Shown here: in pieces, positions 1 through 13,498 of the stretch
How the letters are laid out: each line of letters starts with the position of its first letter
Position numbering within the stretch: the first letter of the stretch is position 1
DNA from: Undaria pinnatifida
Taxonomy: Eukaryota; Sar; Phaeophyceae; Laminariales; Alariaceae
Assembly (NCBI GenBank): GCA_012845835.1
Contig: JABAKD010000006.1
Span: 7,795,637-7,859,636, forward strand
Reading direction: 5' to 3'
DNA: 64,000 nucleotides
Notes under the pieces: model-generated
What the model was told of the DNA's origin: nothing
The model's input: the letters and a program-made list of their open reading frames with translations, nothing else
Database searches by the model: none
Program-made: the position numbers and the translations under genes

Positions 1-2554
1 ATCGTTATGGACACCAGCGTACGTAGCACATGTTTTTTCCCGGCGATGCTAGGGCAGCTCATTGTAGCCGCACCTACCCTCGAACGAAGGCTTTGTCGCG
101 GCAGGACGCGGAAGTATGTTGTTCATATGCGACGTACATGGATGGCTAGCTTCCTGTTTTAGTTGCATCAATGTGCGGCGTGCGCTGCCTGTATGTCCTA
201 CCTGCGTAGTACGTCCTCGTGCTACGCGCCAAAGCGAGCGGCGTTTGTTTGTTTTTGCACACCCCTCTCGCTGGTATTTGTCACCTCGCTCGAATATGAT
301 CTTGGGACTAAGCACGTGCACAGTTGCAGATCCGTGAAAAGAAATTCCCCTCACGATGGTTGTGGTGGTGGTAGTCGTTGCGGTTTGAGCACAGATTATT
401 GCACACACAGGACGGATCAGGTCCTTCTTCATGGTGTTTGCCTTCCACGGCAGGCATAAATATCCCTGGTGCATATGATCTGCATGGCCTACAGATCATG
501 TTGCATCGTGAGAGAGCCGTATGATCTGAAAGATCTGCAACAGTTACTGGGTTGGATCTGTACTACACAGATCCTGCACAACATACCATGCTGACATATA
601 TAGAATCTAGGTTATCTAGATCGTGATCTGTCCGATCTGTTGATTCTTGGAATGCGTGTCGATGAGTTTGCGTAGGTATGGGCATGCTTTTCGAGAGGAT
701 GCTCTCTTCTCTACCTGGACACATGTAACGTGTACCTGGCATGTGTTCGAGCGGATCCCTCTTACTCGTCCCTATTTTTTCTTGTTTTCTGCGTGTTTTT
801 TCATGTTTTCCTATAATTGAGCCTCGGCCCTGTGTAGAGTTTATAGATGTTTCCGTTGTTGAATTATTTCGTGTAGGCATGTTTAGGACGGATGGCATCA
901 GACTCCCCCAATGGGAGATGGTGTGTGATGTGCGTCAGGGGGAGAGGATGCGAGTGTATTTTTTGTATTGGGATCGCAATCGGCTACGTACGTAGTGGTT
1001 GATGGTGGTTGAACAACCTTAGTAGCCTTTTGCATATAACTCGTAGTATTTGTTATTAGCGATGTCCCTTTTAGTGACGCAACGAAGGACGATAAATAGA
1101 TAGCTCCACGTACGTAGCACGTACTGGTTTTAGGGTAATATATTGAGCACGAGCTGGTGGGCATTCATTCCATAAACGGGGAGAGGGAGCTAGGGCGAGG
1201 GGGGGGGGGGGGGGGCGGGGGCGGTCGGCACGTACCGAAAACGATTAAAATAAGCCGACTTATTGACTAACTGTTGTTATTTTTCTGATTATCTGTTTGT
1301 ATTCTTGCGCGCCGTGACTAGTGAAACAATAAGGATTTGATTTAATGAGGTCTCCTGCAGCAGGGGGGGCTCAGCTATCTCGCGCTGAGTGCGCGCTCAC
1401 CGCGGCGCTTATCCGCAAAAGGTTTCAAACGCATACTTCGTACACTATTTACTGTACATATGCTGTCAACCACCGCTCCGCCTGTGCGATGTGTACAGCA
1501 ACAGCCGCAACAAACTGTTATAGCAGGGATGCCAGTAGAAGGTATCGCAACTTCCGCTGCGAGGTAGTAGGGTGGGTCACCGAGGTGTTTTCAAATGCGA
1601 GAAAAAGTGGCGTAGCTACCGTCCCGCGGACGTGTCCGCTACTACTTCTACCACAGCTGAAAGTATATGGCAAAACGCCAGATTCCAAGTCACTCGTACG
1701 AGACCATTCAACACAAACAATAACAGCACACCGGGGAGCAGCACGCCAATGTCATTCTTTGACGCTGCACTACAGCAGTTTACTTACAAAAAACAAACAT
1801 CGCCTCACACGATTACAAATGGCAATATCGACCCCCGTCGACATATACAAACTCCGTTCCTTTCCCCCTACGCACGGCATTATTTGCTGGCTACACCCAT
1901 CATTTCCGGGTATCACGAGCACCCCCCAGAATATCATGTTTACTCTTTACTTTCCAGTTCAACTTGTGAGAGGTTTTACCCTCGACGACCTTCTGGGCAA
2001 GCCGTGGTCACAGGTCTCTTCCCTTCTCCCCCTCGATACGTGCCATCATGATGTTTATCGCGCAAAGGGTTCAGCATTTCCACATGTCATATTTTAATGC
2101 TCGTCCGCTTTCATCAAAATTTGCTAACTTACGCTCTCGCGCTTTGCACTAGCTCCATTTTTTTACGCAAGGAAACTCCCTGCGAGAACGAGTATGCACT
2201 ATTAATATAGTATTAACAAGGGCACTATTAATATAGTATTAATAGGGACGATGCTCACCTACTACTCCACAGGGGACGCCCATTGAGCTATTCCCGGGGT
2301 TTCCACTTCAAATCTGCTGACACTTTGATACCAATCACCTCCGATTTAGAGGCGATCTCAACCGGGCATTAGAGCGGTGACCCTACAGTAGGTGACCCCC
2401 CGATACGATACCGTGATGGGTACCATCTACGAACTTCGCTCGGCGTAGCCCACCAAGGAAAATTGAGGCACGCGAAGCGAGCCGATTTTTGCGCTTGTAT
2501 CCCACAAAAGACATCCTTCCTTGCAGTCCTTCCACGGCCACGAGATAACCGCGG
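1..2554. other. Gene-free flank left of RAB3GAP1
   Basis: No supported gene. It holds a decayed GATC-rich repeat (about 466-585), a G homopolymer (1200-1217), an inverted SINE copy (about 1955-2290) and the 3' flank of RAB3GAP1. A 250-codon ORF at 1345-2097 runs into the SINE and is probably chance. Confidence 0.6.
1955..2290 (-). mobile_element. Rearranged SINE copy with AT-rich insert
   Basis: The body matches the SINE at 63770-63970 on the opposite strand (shared GACCACGGCTTG and GCGAGAGCGTAAG-like blocks). The A-box half (GAGTAGTAGGTGAGC) is present near 2250. Where the B box should be there are two copies of ACTATTAATATAGTATTAA, suggesting an insertion or local duplication. Confidence 0.5.
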
Positions 2555-5500
2555 TCACAACCGAACCATGCTAGCCGGTTCAGCTACCGAAATGGCAAGC
2601 CTGACGTCCGTCTCAACGCCTCCCTCTTCGTCCTCTCCAGCACTAACCCCGCTCCCGGGGGTCGTCACTCGCGCATACAACCGAGCCCCAACGCCCTCCA
2701 AATCGCTGTCATCATTCTCTCCTGTGCGTTTCATTTTCCGGACAAGGTCACTAGCCAACCCGGGCAAACGCCACTTGGCGGAGTACTCCCGCACACGCGC
2801 CTCGGGCATCGCGTTTCCTGTCGAGAGCAGGGTGCTGGGAGTTCGAGCTCCCCGTGTAGGCGTAGTGGTAGGAGAAGTGGCGGCAGCAGCCGTGGAGGCG
2901 GCAGTTTGAGAGGCACTGTTGTTACTCTCTACGGCGGCGTGATGGTCATCGCCATCGGTTCCATCGCGGGCGCTGTTATCGCCGCTGCCGCGAGAATCTC
3001 CCGCACGCAGCTCGCCATAAACCGCTCTCCGCCCGTTGCTGCCGCTGCTCCCAGCACGCTGACGATGCATCTGCTCTTGGTGATGTCTCTGCCCCTGGTC
3101 ACGCGACTGCTCCTCATGGTGCCCTTCTTCTTGTTGTTGCCGCTGCTGCAGCCAACTACCGTCCTCGTTCGGCGGGAGCGGTGAGCCGCCCGGAGAGGAA
3201 AACGGAGGGGAAGGATTACCCGAGGAGAGGTAACGCACCAGGGCTTCCAGGCCGCCGTCACCTGCGCATCTGCCGAACCCGCTTATGGCCGGCTCTCCAA
3301 CCTTCGGAGCTGATGCGTTGTGGCGGCCGCTGGTAGAGTTGGCGGTGACCAGCGCTTCCACGAGGCCGTATTCGCCGGGAAGCTGAGACGGAACGGACAC
3401 ACGGGTTGGGGGGGGAAGGGAGGGGGGCGGAAGGGAGGAGGGGGGACGGGGGGGGGGGGCAGGGGTTGGTTCGTCTCGAACATCTGGTAGACTCTTGGAA
3501 GCCCCCCCCGGCGAAACGCTCAACTGTAGATGGAAATAAACAGAAATGATCGCAGCGACAGCCACCTTCGCCTGTGAAAGTTATGCCAACGCCGCCCATG
3601 AAGTTAGCGTACTTCTAACAAAGCGGCGGGTGTTGCCCGCAATAGCGGGGGTTGCCTCACGCAACACCGCGTTGTGCGAGTACTAGCGTCTCGGTCGCTT
3701 CCAAATCTTCACACACCAGACACACTAGCTGCCGCGAAAACCTCGGGACAAAATTTGGCGGAACGGAGACCGGCTTCCCGCCATTAAAACTGACCTTATG
3801 CAGCAGAGAGGTGCCTCGAGAGAGCAAGACCTCGGCGTCGTCAACAGCGTCACACAGAGCGTCACAAGCCACGAGCGTCGCCTGAAAGTTCGCCGCGCGT
3901 TCGGGCGCCCAACGGAGATGGGGGGTGGGCAGAAAGGAGGCGGGGCGAGGGGAGGGGGGGGGGGCGGGGGGCGTACTCATTTGTTGCTTGCCTTAGCCAT
4001 TTGACCATTGACCACGCATTCCTTTCGAGACGTAACACTGTTCCTGCTCCTAATAGACGCCTCCAATATTTTGGGCGCTCATGAGGCCTCTTCCATATAT
4101 TACATAGAAACTGTTTGCTTATCCATTCCCCGTTCTGTTTCGTTGTCTGCGGCCACCATTTATCTCCTAGGATAGCGATCGTTTTCAGCTACTCCCTAGT
4201 CTACCAAACTCTTCCATGTCACATACGTCCAATTTCCTCATCTCCTCTAACGCATCCCGTTACTAACGCATCCCGTTACTCCTTGTATATTTCACATTTT
4301 CCTACTGTGTGAGTCCTACTCTGTTGTTGTGCCACACGGGCACATATGTGTAGCCATGTCCTCCTCCCGACTACTGGTATATCTCTTTCTTCTTTCTGGT
4401 AGGTCCAGGCCCCCTACAAGAAATCGCAGCTTCAGGTTTTTCGCGTAGTCCATTGAGCCGTGCAGATACGTTTTCATCCCAATATCTTCCCTCAACCCCC
4501 CGTATATCTCCAAGTGCTTGTCCTCTTTCACCCTATTTCTTAGCGCTAGCCTTTCCCTTTCTTCTATTCTTTATTTTACTTCTGTCTTGTACCCGCCAAA
4601 CTTCTCCATAGACAATACCTCTTGTTCTCCCCCTAAATCCTTCCATATTGTCTCGACTACGTTATCCGGGGCGAGAAGGGGGCGGGGGGGGGGGAGGGTG
4701 TGCTCAGTTTGTGCATGGCCGTAGTCGTACGACCATAGACCCTTGCATCCCTAATGTGCCGGGACGAAGCACGTCGGGTTTTTACCAACCAGGCAGGAGG
4801 AGGGGGGGGGAAGAGGGCAACGTAAAAACAACAAAAATTTAGTTCCGTTGTCCTGCCAAAAGAGAAAAAAAAACGTTTTCGTATTATATCGTCTTCCTGG
4901 AAGTTGAAACTTAATACGTGTCCTGAGTTGGCATGACATGAAGGCCTCAAATCCACCCCCGCCAATTTACATTTGATATGAAACAATAACGGAGGAGACG
5001 AAGACCCATGCCACGATCCGGGTATAGTACCTATAGATCGTCAGTTCCCAGTGACGTTAATCCTGGGTGCTGTCAGAGGGTTTCCAACAATCCTCAAGTC
5101 CCCTGCTTTTCAACACTATTTCCGGACCTAATTTCACCGTTGTTTAACCATCTCCTTCCGTCCCTTACACAAAGTTGAAACACAATTTGGCACTGTAGCT
5201 CATCAAGTAGTTCATCAATCATCTACTCGATTATTATTTTCAGTTCTGGGTCGCGTCAAATCGCACATACAACAAACAGACAAGCATTACATGTCATGCG
5301 ATAACAAGCGAACGGGTGTACGCACACGAGCACGCGCGGCCACCGAGTACACGTCACTGCAGCATCGAGGATGCTGCGCACACGAAAACGCTCAGGGCTG
5401 TATTGAATGTTGCACAAACGAGTATAAACTGGCAGAGAGCTGCACACACGAGTACACAGTGACCGCTGTGTGCTGCTGCATGCTCGAGTACACACTGACT

Positions 5501-6896
5501 GTTGTGTGCTGTGTTGCTGTGTACTACGGCCGACGTACCTAAACGTGTTTTTGCGTGCGGTACCGTGGGCCTTGGTTATTTTATTACATTTCAATGTTTG
5601 TACCGGCGCAATCTGAAAACATAAAATAAAAAAAAGATCACCAGACGTCCGCCGCGGTCAGAAGAGCTAGCACTACTACCAGTCCCGAGTAGAGAGTACA
5701 ATAGCAGCAGCAGTACTTGCTTTGTACTGTGCTACTCGTAGCTTTCAACAGGCAACGACAGCAGCGGGGAGGGGACAAACCCGCGTGATCTTTGCTGGGG
5801 GCACACACACCCTCTCCAGCTTAGTCAGCTTGTCTTTCTTTGTGCGGTTTTACGAGAAGCAGGAGACGCAGTCTGCTTTTTGCCGAAGATATCCTGTGGG
5901 ACTGTAGTACCAGAGTACGGCAATAGTGTTTCTTCTGTAATATGCACTCGTAGTTTTTCGACTGGCAACGGGGCGGGACCAGACCACAGCAGTACTGCTT
6001 GCTCTGTACTCGTACGTGCTCGTAGCTTTCAACGGGCAACAACGGCGACGGTGAGCGGACAAACCCGCGTATCGTGCGGTGTGATACGTACGCGTGCCAA
6101 TGATGATGACCTCGGCGACTCCATTCATGTTTTACGGGATGAGTTCGCACGAAGACCACAACCCCTATCGCTACAACACGAGTCAGGAGCCAGGAGTATG
6201 CTCTCAACCTTATAAGCGTCACTGGGACCCGTGTGCAGAGCAACCCCTCCGCACGCTATAAGCAGTCTAATGAAGTCGCAGGGTTTTACCTGCGAAATGG
6301 GATGGGCCACACGATTCCCCATGAGCAACACGCCTCCGCCAGAGGACGCTTCGTACAAACCCTCCGACGCGCTCTGGACGGCGAGATTCACTCGAGACAG
6401 CGCCGCCTGAACGCAAGGCAGCTCTAGCGCATCCTGCGGGGGACGCACGTCGGGTTCACAGCAAATCAAAGGTAAAATTTGACGACAGTCCGGGCACGAA
6501 AACCAAAAAGTGGCAAGATAGGCTGCTGTACTGCAGTTGGGGACGCACGTTGGGTTCAAAGCAGAAATAAACGAAGACAATCCGGGCACGAAAAACAGAC
6601 TACTGACTACTGTAGACAAGCCGGTGCACTGCAGTCGCTACCGAGCATTGATCATAACAACACGTCGCAGTTGGGTATTTCCAAACAGACCACATCGTAT
6701 TTCGGTGATCAGCTTGAAGCGGGGTTCCAATGTACTTGACGCAATTGCTGAACCCTCTCGCGGCGAGGGACGGTCTGCGCACCGTCTGAGCCTCTGAAAG
6801 CAGGAAGCCCGATGTGCACGCCAGCGCCATCACCAACTGGCCCATGAGCTGCGCCGGACCAATCGTCTCCAGGTAGTGCAGGGCCTTCTCTGCCTC
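2555..6896 (-). CDS. RAB3GAP1: RAB3GAP1 exons 14-17, C-terminal region
   Basis: Exon 14 (6896-6741) starts EAEKALHYLE and continues into a helical block with MGQLVMALAC, matching the animal sequence after its catalytic region. Exon 15 (6433-6290) and exon 16 (3881-3795, ending DDAEVLLSRGTSLLHK) continue the helical domain and have clean CAG acceptors and GTAAAA/GTCAGT donors. Exon 17 (3382-2555) follows a very long C-rich tract ending CTCAG. It has a Gln/His-rich linker, then REYSAKWRL and LYARV, and ends DVRLAISV plus a short tail at TGA 2557-2555, paralleling the family's closing REF...RMY...DFRLA pattern. Intron 15 (6289-3882) contains copies of two dispersed elements. Confidence 0.87.
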
Positions 6897-8108
6897 CTGG
6901 GATCACCGCATATCATGAAAAGCGTGGGCGGCATCGGCGCACGAGCGCAGCGGCGGCAGGTCAATGCGTAATCGTCGATGAGGTTGTGCCACGTTTGCCT
7001 TGATATGCCCTTGAACGGGGCTATTCGGTTGGTCACAGACTTATGAACCCATCTACTACCGCAACAATTAATCCACACTAAATGTCAGTAAAGTTGTCCC
7101 CCATGGGTGCAGTGACAAAGGGGTTAAATGAAATGACAGCGTCCAAGACGCGAAAAAGCACAACCAAAGCAAACAATAAAACTGGGCGATGCTCGCAGAT
7201 CGCTGTGAGCACCCCCAAAAGAAAATCAGATGTTCTCCGTCGGCGAAAATTCTAGTACACACGAAAAAGCGGGGGCGTAGAAAAGGGTAGCGGACAAACA
7301 TGAAAATGGGCCAGAGTGAGTGCGCCCAGCGTCAACGCCCCCCGTCTCTCCCGGTCTTACGACTACGGCAATGCATGACAATTACTAACCCTCCCCCCCC
7401 CCCCCAAACATGCGAGCGTCTGCACATTTGCACTTGTCAACTAGACACCGCACCCTGCCACAATCATTTCACCTGTGCAGGGCTGAACAAGTTTCGCGGC
7501 CGGGAAACGCCTCCTTCTTCGTTCTCTTCCGCGACCGCGCGCTCCACCTCAAACCAGGCTTCCATCCACTCATTACCCTCCTTCTCATCCACGCCGCATG
7601 AACCACTACCGTCTGCTGCTGCTGCTGCTGCTGCGACCTCCGCTGCGGATCGCCACTCAACCTTACCTCTCCGGCCCCAATCAAGCTGGTGAGAACACGC
7701 CCGAGAAGCCGAGCGGGACAGGGAAGGAGAGGGCTGGGTTGCGACGGTCTTCCTCGGAATAATCGTTTTCCAACCCGAAGACGACACCTCGGAGGTCATG
7801 GGCGGGGCTGATCGGGTGGCCGGCGGCGACGACGGCGGCAGCGGGGCCGGCTCCGCCCCGGCGTTTGCCGCCTCCATTGCGTCTGTACCCCCCCGGAATT
7901 GCAGCGTCCCTCCTAGGTCTGCGCGAGTCGCGTCCTCATCACCCATGGCGGTGCCCACAGCGCCAGGCGCGGCAGTTGCCTCGGAGATACCAGCAGTGGC
8001 GCCTAGAGTACCAGACGCGGAGGTCGAATTGGAGATAGCATCGGTGGCTGTGGCGGTGGTAGTGGTGGTAGTGGTGGTGGTAGTGGTGGTGGTGGTGATG
8101 GTGGTGGT

Positions 8109-8143
<35 letters not shown>

Positions 8144-11100
8144 TGCCCAGAGCGGAAGACGCGGTAGCCGTGTGGGAGACAGCGGCGGTGGTGGTAGTAG
8201 CGGCGGCGCAAGGGGGGACATCCGCCGCGTGGTTCGCTGCTCGATCCACGATGGCAACGACCAAGGCACGCATGGCGTCCTCAACATCAGAAATTCTCGA
8301 TAACAATTCCACGGTTACGCCGTCCGCATCTTGTAACGCCGCGTTTTCTACGCCCGCGTCTTCTAATACCGCGTCTTTTCTTCCTGACTTTTCTGCTCCC
8401 GTGTTTTCCGATTCATGGTATCCTAGTCCCGTGTTTTTCAATCCCGCGTCATCATGCTGCTGCGCGCTCCCGCCCACCCAATTGCGAGGGCTGTACCAGC
8501 GTACAAAGTCGGCGAAAACTGCTCCCGGGTTTTCCCGCTCAAAACAGCGCATGTCGGCCGAGAGCGTGGCGAAGCGAAGACGAGCCAATCGGTTCCTGGA
8601 CACATCGGCGTCGGCACCGTTGGACCCCGCGCGGACACTGGAGCGTGCGGGAAATGCAAGTAGGCATGAGCGGGACACGCAGTTTTGGTGGGGTTGTGTG
8701 TGTTTTTTGTTAAGCCACCCGACAGAGCATGTGCGAGGGCGAGCGAATGCTCACTACCAAGTGTTTACGTGCGAGTGTCGGCGGCGGCGCTAACTAGAAA
8801 TGGAACCATAGCAGAGGCCGTCTGCCGTCCACAAACCCCGGTACGTGCCTTCATTTTTTATCGCACAGAGGGTTCAGCATCCCCACTGCCCCTCCATTTG
8901 CATCGGATGGGGAAGACTGGGCTACGCGAGGGGGGGAGGGGGGGTACGCCTCACCTGAGGCGCCGCACGAGCTCCATCTGCTGTTCCAGCATATCCGATG
9001 TTAGCGGACAGGTTTGCATAAGCTCCGGGACCAAAACCCTGACGGCCAACCGGGCAGCGACAATTATGTTTTAGTGAGACGCAAGAGAACATCGTGGGCT
9101 CCGGGGAGTCGGCCAAAGTAGGCAACATCGAAAAATACATAGCACAAACAATCGATAACACTTTAAGATGACAACAATATCGTACACAAACTCCAAGCAC
9201 TTCATCACGAAAAGCGCGGGTCCAGTTCTAAGCGTGGGGACAGCTCTGTGCGGGTTAACGCCATGCGTACATTGTCTGTACTGGTGCAAGGTGGATGCTC
9301 TCAGAAACCATCAAAAGTTGACTTACCACTCATCCGTGACCAGCAGACGGTCACCGGTGAACTTCATGCTGGCGGTAGCATCAGCAACGGCGGTGGCAGC
9401 CACGCCATGATTCTCTCGACTCCCTCGTACTACCGCCGCCGAAATCGTTGTCGAACCAACTTCCCAATCACCGCGCCCATCCCTCAACGTCTCCCTCCCT
9501 TCGACGCTTCGTTCTTCTAGCGTGTCGCCCTTTTGAGTGGCAGCATCCTCCCGGGCTGCTAGACGAGCCTTGTTCACCGCGCCGCCCGCTTTTCTCACCG
9601 CACCTCCAACCCGCTTAAGGGTGCCGCCAACGCGCCTAACAGCGCCCCCGACTTTCCCGGGGGCCCTCGGCAGATCTACGAGCTCGTTTGATTGTGCGTC
9701 GTCGCCGTCGTCTGCGCCAAGATGAGAAGGTGGGAGAGTTGGCGACGGCTCTGTAGTCTCTTTCGGACCCCCTCCTATCCCCCACCATCTTCGTCCCGTT
9801 GCCTTGGCTCCACCGTTGCCTTCTTTCTTTACTCCAACCCTTCGGAGGATGGCGTCTCTCTCCGCGGCAAACGCAGCCACCTTCGTCTTCTCTGAGTCCC
9901 GCGCCCCGCTCTTTCCCGGGTCGACGGCACCGTTTCCGCCATCGTCCTCGCCACGACTGCTACCCGTCTTGCCGACGGTCTCCGACGGCATCGCCGCTGC
10001 TACGCCTTCGTTCGCAGCACTACCCTCATTGTAGCAACCACTACCGCCGCCACCGCCGCCACCTCCACCACCAACACCACCAACACCATCACCACTGCTG
10101 ACATCGCCGCCACCACCAACACCAACACCACCACCGCCATCACCACCACTGACACCGCCGCCACTCGCGTCCGTGGAAGAAAATCCATCCGTTTCGCTTC
10201 TTTCAAGGGCGCTTGGTGGCAGAAAGCACGCTAACCCCGCCGCCCCCTGCTCATCACGCGGCAGCTCCCCGCTGGGTTCCCCGCGAGCACCTGTTTCTGG
10301 TCCCCCGCTAGCGTTAACATGAGGCGCGCCCCATGACGCCGCAGAAGCTGACGTCAGTCCGACAGGCGAAGAGCGCGTGGACAACGCGACCACCCTCGCT
10401 CTGTTCTGCTCGGCCACGCAGCAGTTCAGCATCTGGAGCTTCTGATGGATTAGGCAGGTTCTGCGGGGATTTGTAAGCGTGGGCGGGGGTGAAAAAGGGC
10501 GATGGCGGGCGTGGGTGAGAATTAAAGCTGTGAGTTTAGCTGTAAGTCGCCGACTCGTAAGTAGTTGGCTAGGACAACGCGATTGTTCTCGCTCTGTTCT
10601 GCTCGGCGACGTTGCAATTCAGCAACTTCTAAAGCTTCTGATGGATTAGGCAGGTTTTGCGGGAGGTCCAAACGTGGACGGTTGGAAGGAGAAGGAGACG
10701 GCAGGCGCGGGTGACGAGTGGGTCACAACTAGAGCTGTGAGTCGGCTATTTTTTTTTGTCATTTTTGGTTTCAATCTTCCGGACAAGCCGTGATCACAGG
10801 TGCCTGTTCAGCTACGCAGCAGTTCAGCACCTGGAGTGTTTCTCGGATTGAGCAGGTTCGGCGGGTGTTCAAAGAGTGGGCGGTTGGCGGCGGCGGGCGT
10901 GGGTGACGAACGGATAAGGTCGGCACTGGGGCGGGGAGTTAGCTGACCATAGTCACAGACTAACAACCATATAGCTAGGACAACGCGACCGTCCTCGATC
11001 TGTTATGCGCGGCCATGCAGCAGCATCTGGGGTTTTTGACGTTTTGGTGGGATAGGCGGGTTTAGCGGGTATATCCAATCGTGGGCGGTTGGCGACGGCG

Positions 11101-13370
11101 GGCGGGTGACAAACGGGTCAGGTCAGCACTAGGGCTGTCGGTTGGCTGATTGTAAGTCGCCGATTAGAAAATACCAGGTACCAGGTAGTTGGCAAGGCCA
11201 CCGCGACCGTCCTTACTATGTTGCGTCCGGCCACGCAGCAATTCAGCATCTGGAGCTTTTGATGTTCTGATGGATTAAGCGGGTTCAGCGGGTATTCCAA
11301 ATGTGGGCGGTTGGCGACGGCGGGCGTGGGTGACGAACGGGTCAGGCCAGCACTAGAGCTGTCAGCTGGCTGACTATAAGTCGCCGACTAGTAAATAATT
11401 GGCTAAGAAAACCGGCCTCGCTCTGTTCTGTTCGGCCAGGCAGCAGTTCAGCATCTGGAGTTTTTGATTGATCAGGCAGGTTTTGCGGGTGTTCTAAGCT
11501 TCGTCATGCACCTGAAACCTAGGCGTCCAGTCTAGCCAACTCACAACCCTCGCTAGCACGGCAGCGCCGCTAGTGCTTCAACGAGAGTCATGCTACGCAC
11601 CCCATACGCTCACCTCATGTCCGGTGGAGGTGGCGAAAACGCGGTCCCGCTAGTCCCTCCCGTCCCGCCCGACGACACAGAGCGAGGCCGAGCGAAGTCT
11701 CCGCCCCCATCACCCCCCTGTTTGCAGTCACCCTGGGCCGACCCGCTCTGTCCGCAAACTTCCGTGTTCCATCTGGCGCCGTCGGCGGCATCCACAGCGG
11801 CGGTCATATGCCGCCGAAGTCGAGCCGACCCCGCGGCATCTTGTCCGGTAGCCGACGGATCATACATACTGTATCCGTCTACTGGAGGCTCCGGGTCCTG
11901 CGCGCGGTAGACGTTCGCGGGGCGAGGGGACGAGTTGCGGGCCGCGTGTACATCGGTGTGTGTGTAAACTCGTGCGTGCCGGGGGGCGGGTGGGAGGCAT
12001 GACCATTTGTTGCATGCCTCAGTCGTTTGGCCATTAATCACGCGTCCCTTTCGAGATGGAGCACGGGGGAGTGGAGGGGCGTACCGACGTGTTTACAAGG
12101 TGCAATTATCTTGGACCAGCCTTGGACAAAATAGTGTTGGAATGCATTTGAATTTAAACCCTTGCCCTTGAAACCATGATGCCTGTCGAGGCTCTCTGGC
12201 TCTGTCTTTGTGATAAGAGCAGCAGAGGTGGCCCCGAGTGTCTGTGATCCACGTTCCAAGGATCTCTAACCCTAACCGTAATCCCGACCGCCTAGGAAGC
12301 CTATCGGAACAAGATTAAATGAAGCGATAGTGTCGCCCATAAACCATTTTATCGAAGCTGAGTCAAGTCGCATACTAGGTACATTGCTCATATTAAAAGC
12401 CTTTCAGAAGCGGGTGGGTGGATGGTTTCCCGCACCTCCCCCCGCCCCCAAGTTGCTACGGCAGCACTGTCGTTTCGGTAAACCAGCTTAATTGGCATTG
12501 AATGTGGTGAGCCCATGCTCCGTTTCACCCATCCGCCGGAGGATATACAAACCAAAGCGAACCCTCAAAAACAGGAGCGAGGGCAGCTTCGATCAGCTAG
12601 AGAATTTCCCGATTACCTCCGCCGCTCTCGTGGGCATCATCACGCAATGTGTTCTAGCCGTACGGAAGGCGAGAAGGGAGCCTTCCGTCCGGGAGACACC
12701 GCGCGTCTCGAGGCCAATCCCAGCGTGACCCCCTCCCCCCCCCAACACGTGCTGCGATAGGGATCTTTTTTGGTTTTTAAGCTATTTCTGATCGACGGGG
12801 CTTCCCGACCAAAATCGTTGCAATACAGTACCTTGATTGTTGTGACAGTATTGCGCACCTCTGACAGATCAGGATCTAGACCATATAGATCAGCTAGATC
12901 ATCTACAGCACGTTCCAGATCTGCCGTTATGAGGTGCTGTGTTGGGATCTGGATCTGTAGAGTACAATCTAACCCAGGAAACACGTGCTGGATCATGCAG
13001 ATGTACGGCACCCACCCGGTAACATGAGCTAGACCATACAGATCTTACGTAAAATATCTACCGTAGGTAATCAAGTAAGGATCGGTGAGCTGCCCGAGGT
13101 GTGAAGCATTGTTCGGCGTACACTTATCACGGGAGGCCATAATAACCAGAACCCACGATACACACAAGAATCTACATATTCCCCCACTAGCAGATTTACT
13201 AACAAGGTCCCTACTACAGAATACAGAAAGCACGTCTGTCTGTGTGTACACGTCTGTCTGTCTGCCTGCCTGCCTGTCTGTCTGTCGGTCTTCTGTCTGT
13301 CTGTCTGTCCGTCCGTCCGTCTGTCCGTCTGTCCGTCTGTTCGTCGGTCTGTCGGCCGGTCGGTCTGTCG

Positions 13371-13410
<40 letters not shown>

Positions 13411-13434
13411 GCCTGCCTGTCTGTCTGTCTGAAA

Positions 13435-13498
<64 letters not shown>

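Noticed and set aside
1345-2097. 250-codon plus-strand ORF
   Set aside because: No recognisable domain, an equally open second frame overlaps it, and its 3' third is an inverted SINE.
7798-8793. 331-codon plus-strand ORF with Val-rich repeats
   Set aside because: It is the antisense of RAB3GAP1 exon 13 and its GGT microsatellite; the minus frame carries the conserved FVRWYSPRNW block.
11998-12260. Possible coding exon or small RNA (GAAACCATGATGCCTGTCGAGG region)
   Set aside because: No recognisable RNA family boxes, no splice-consistent frame with RAB3GAP1, and element A sequence at its left side.
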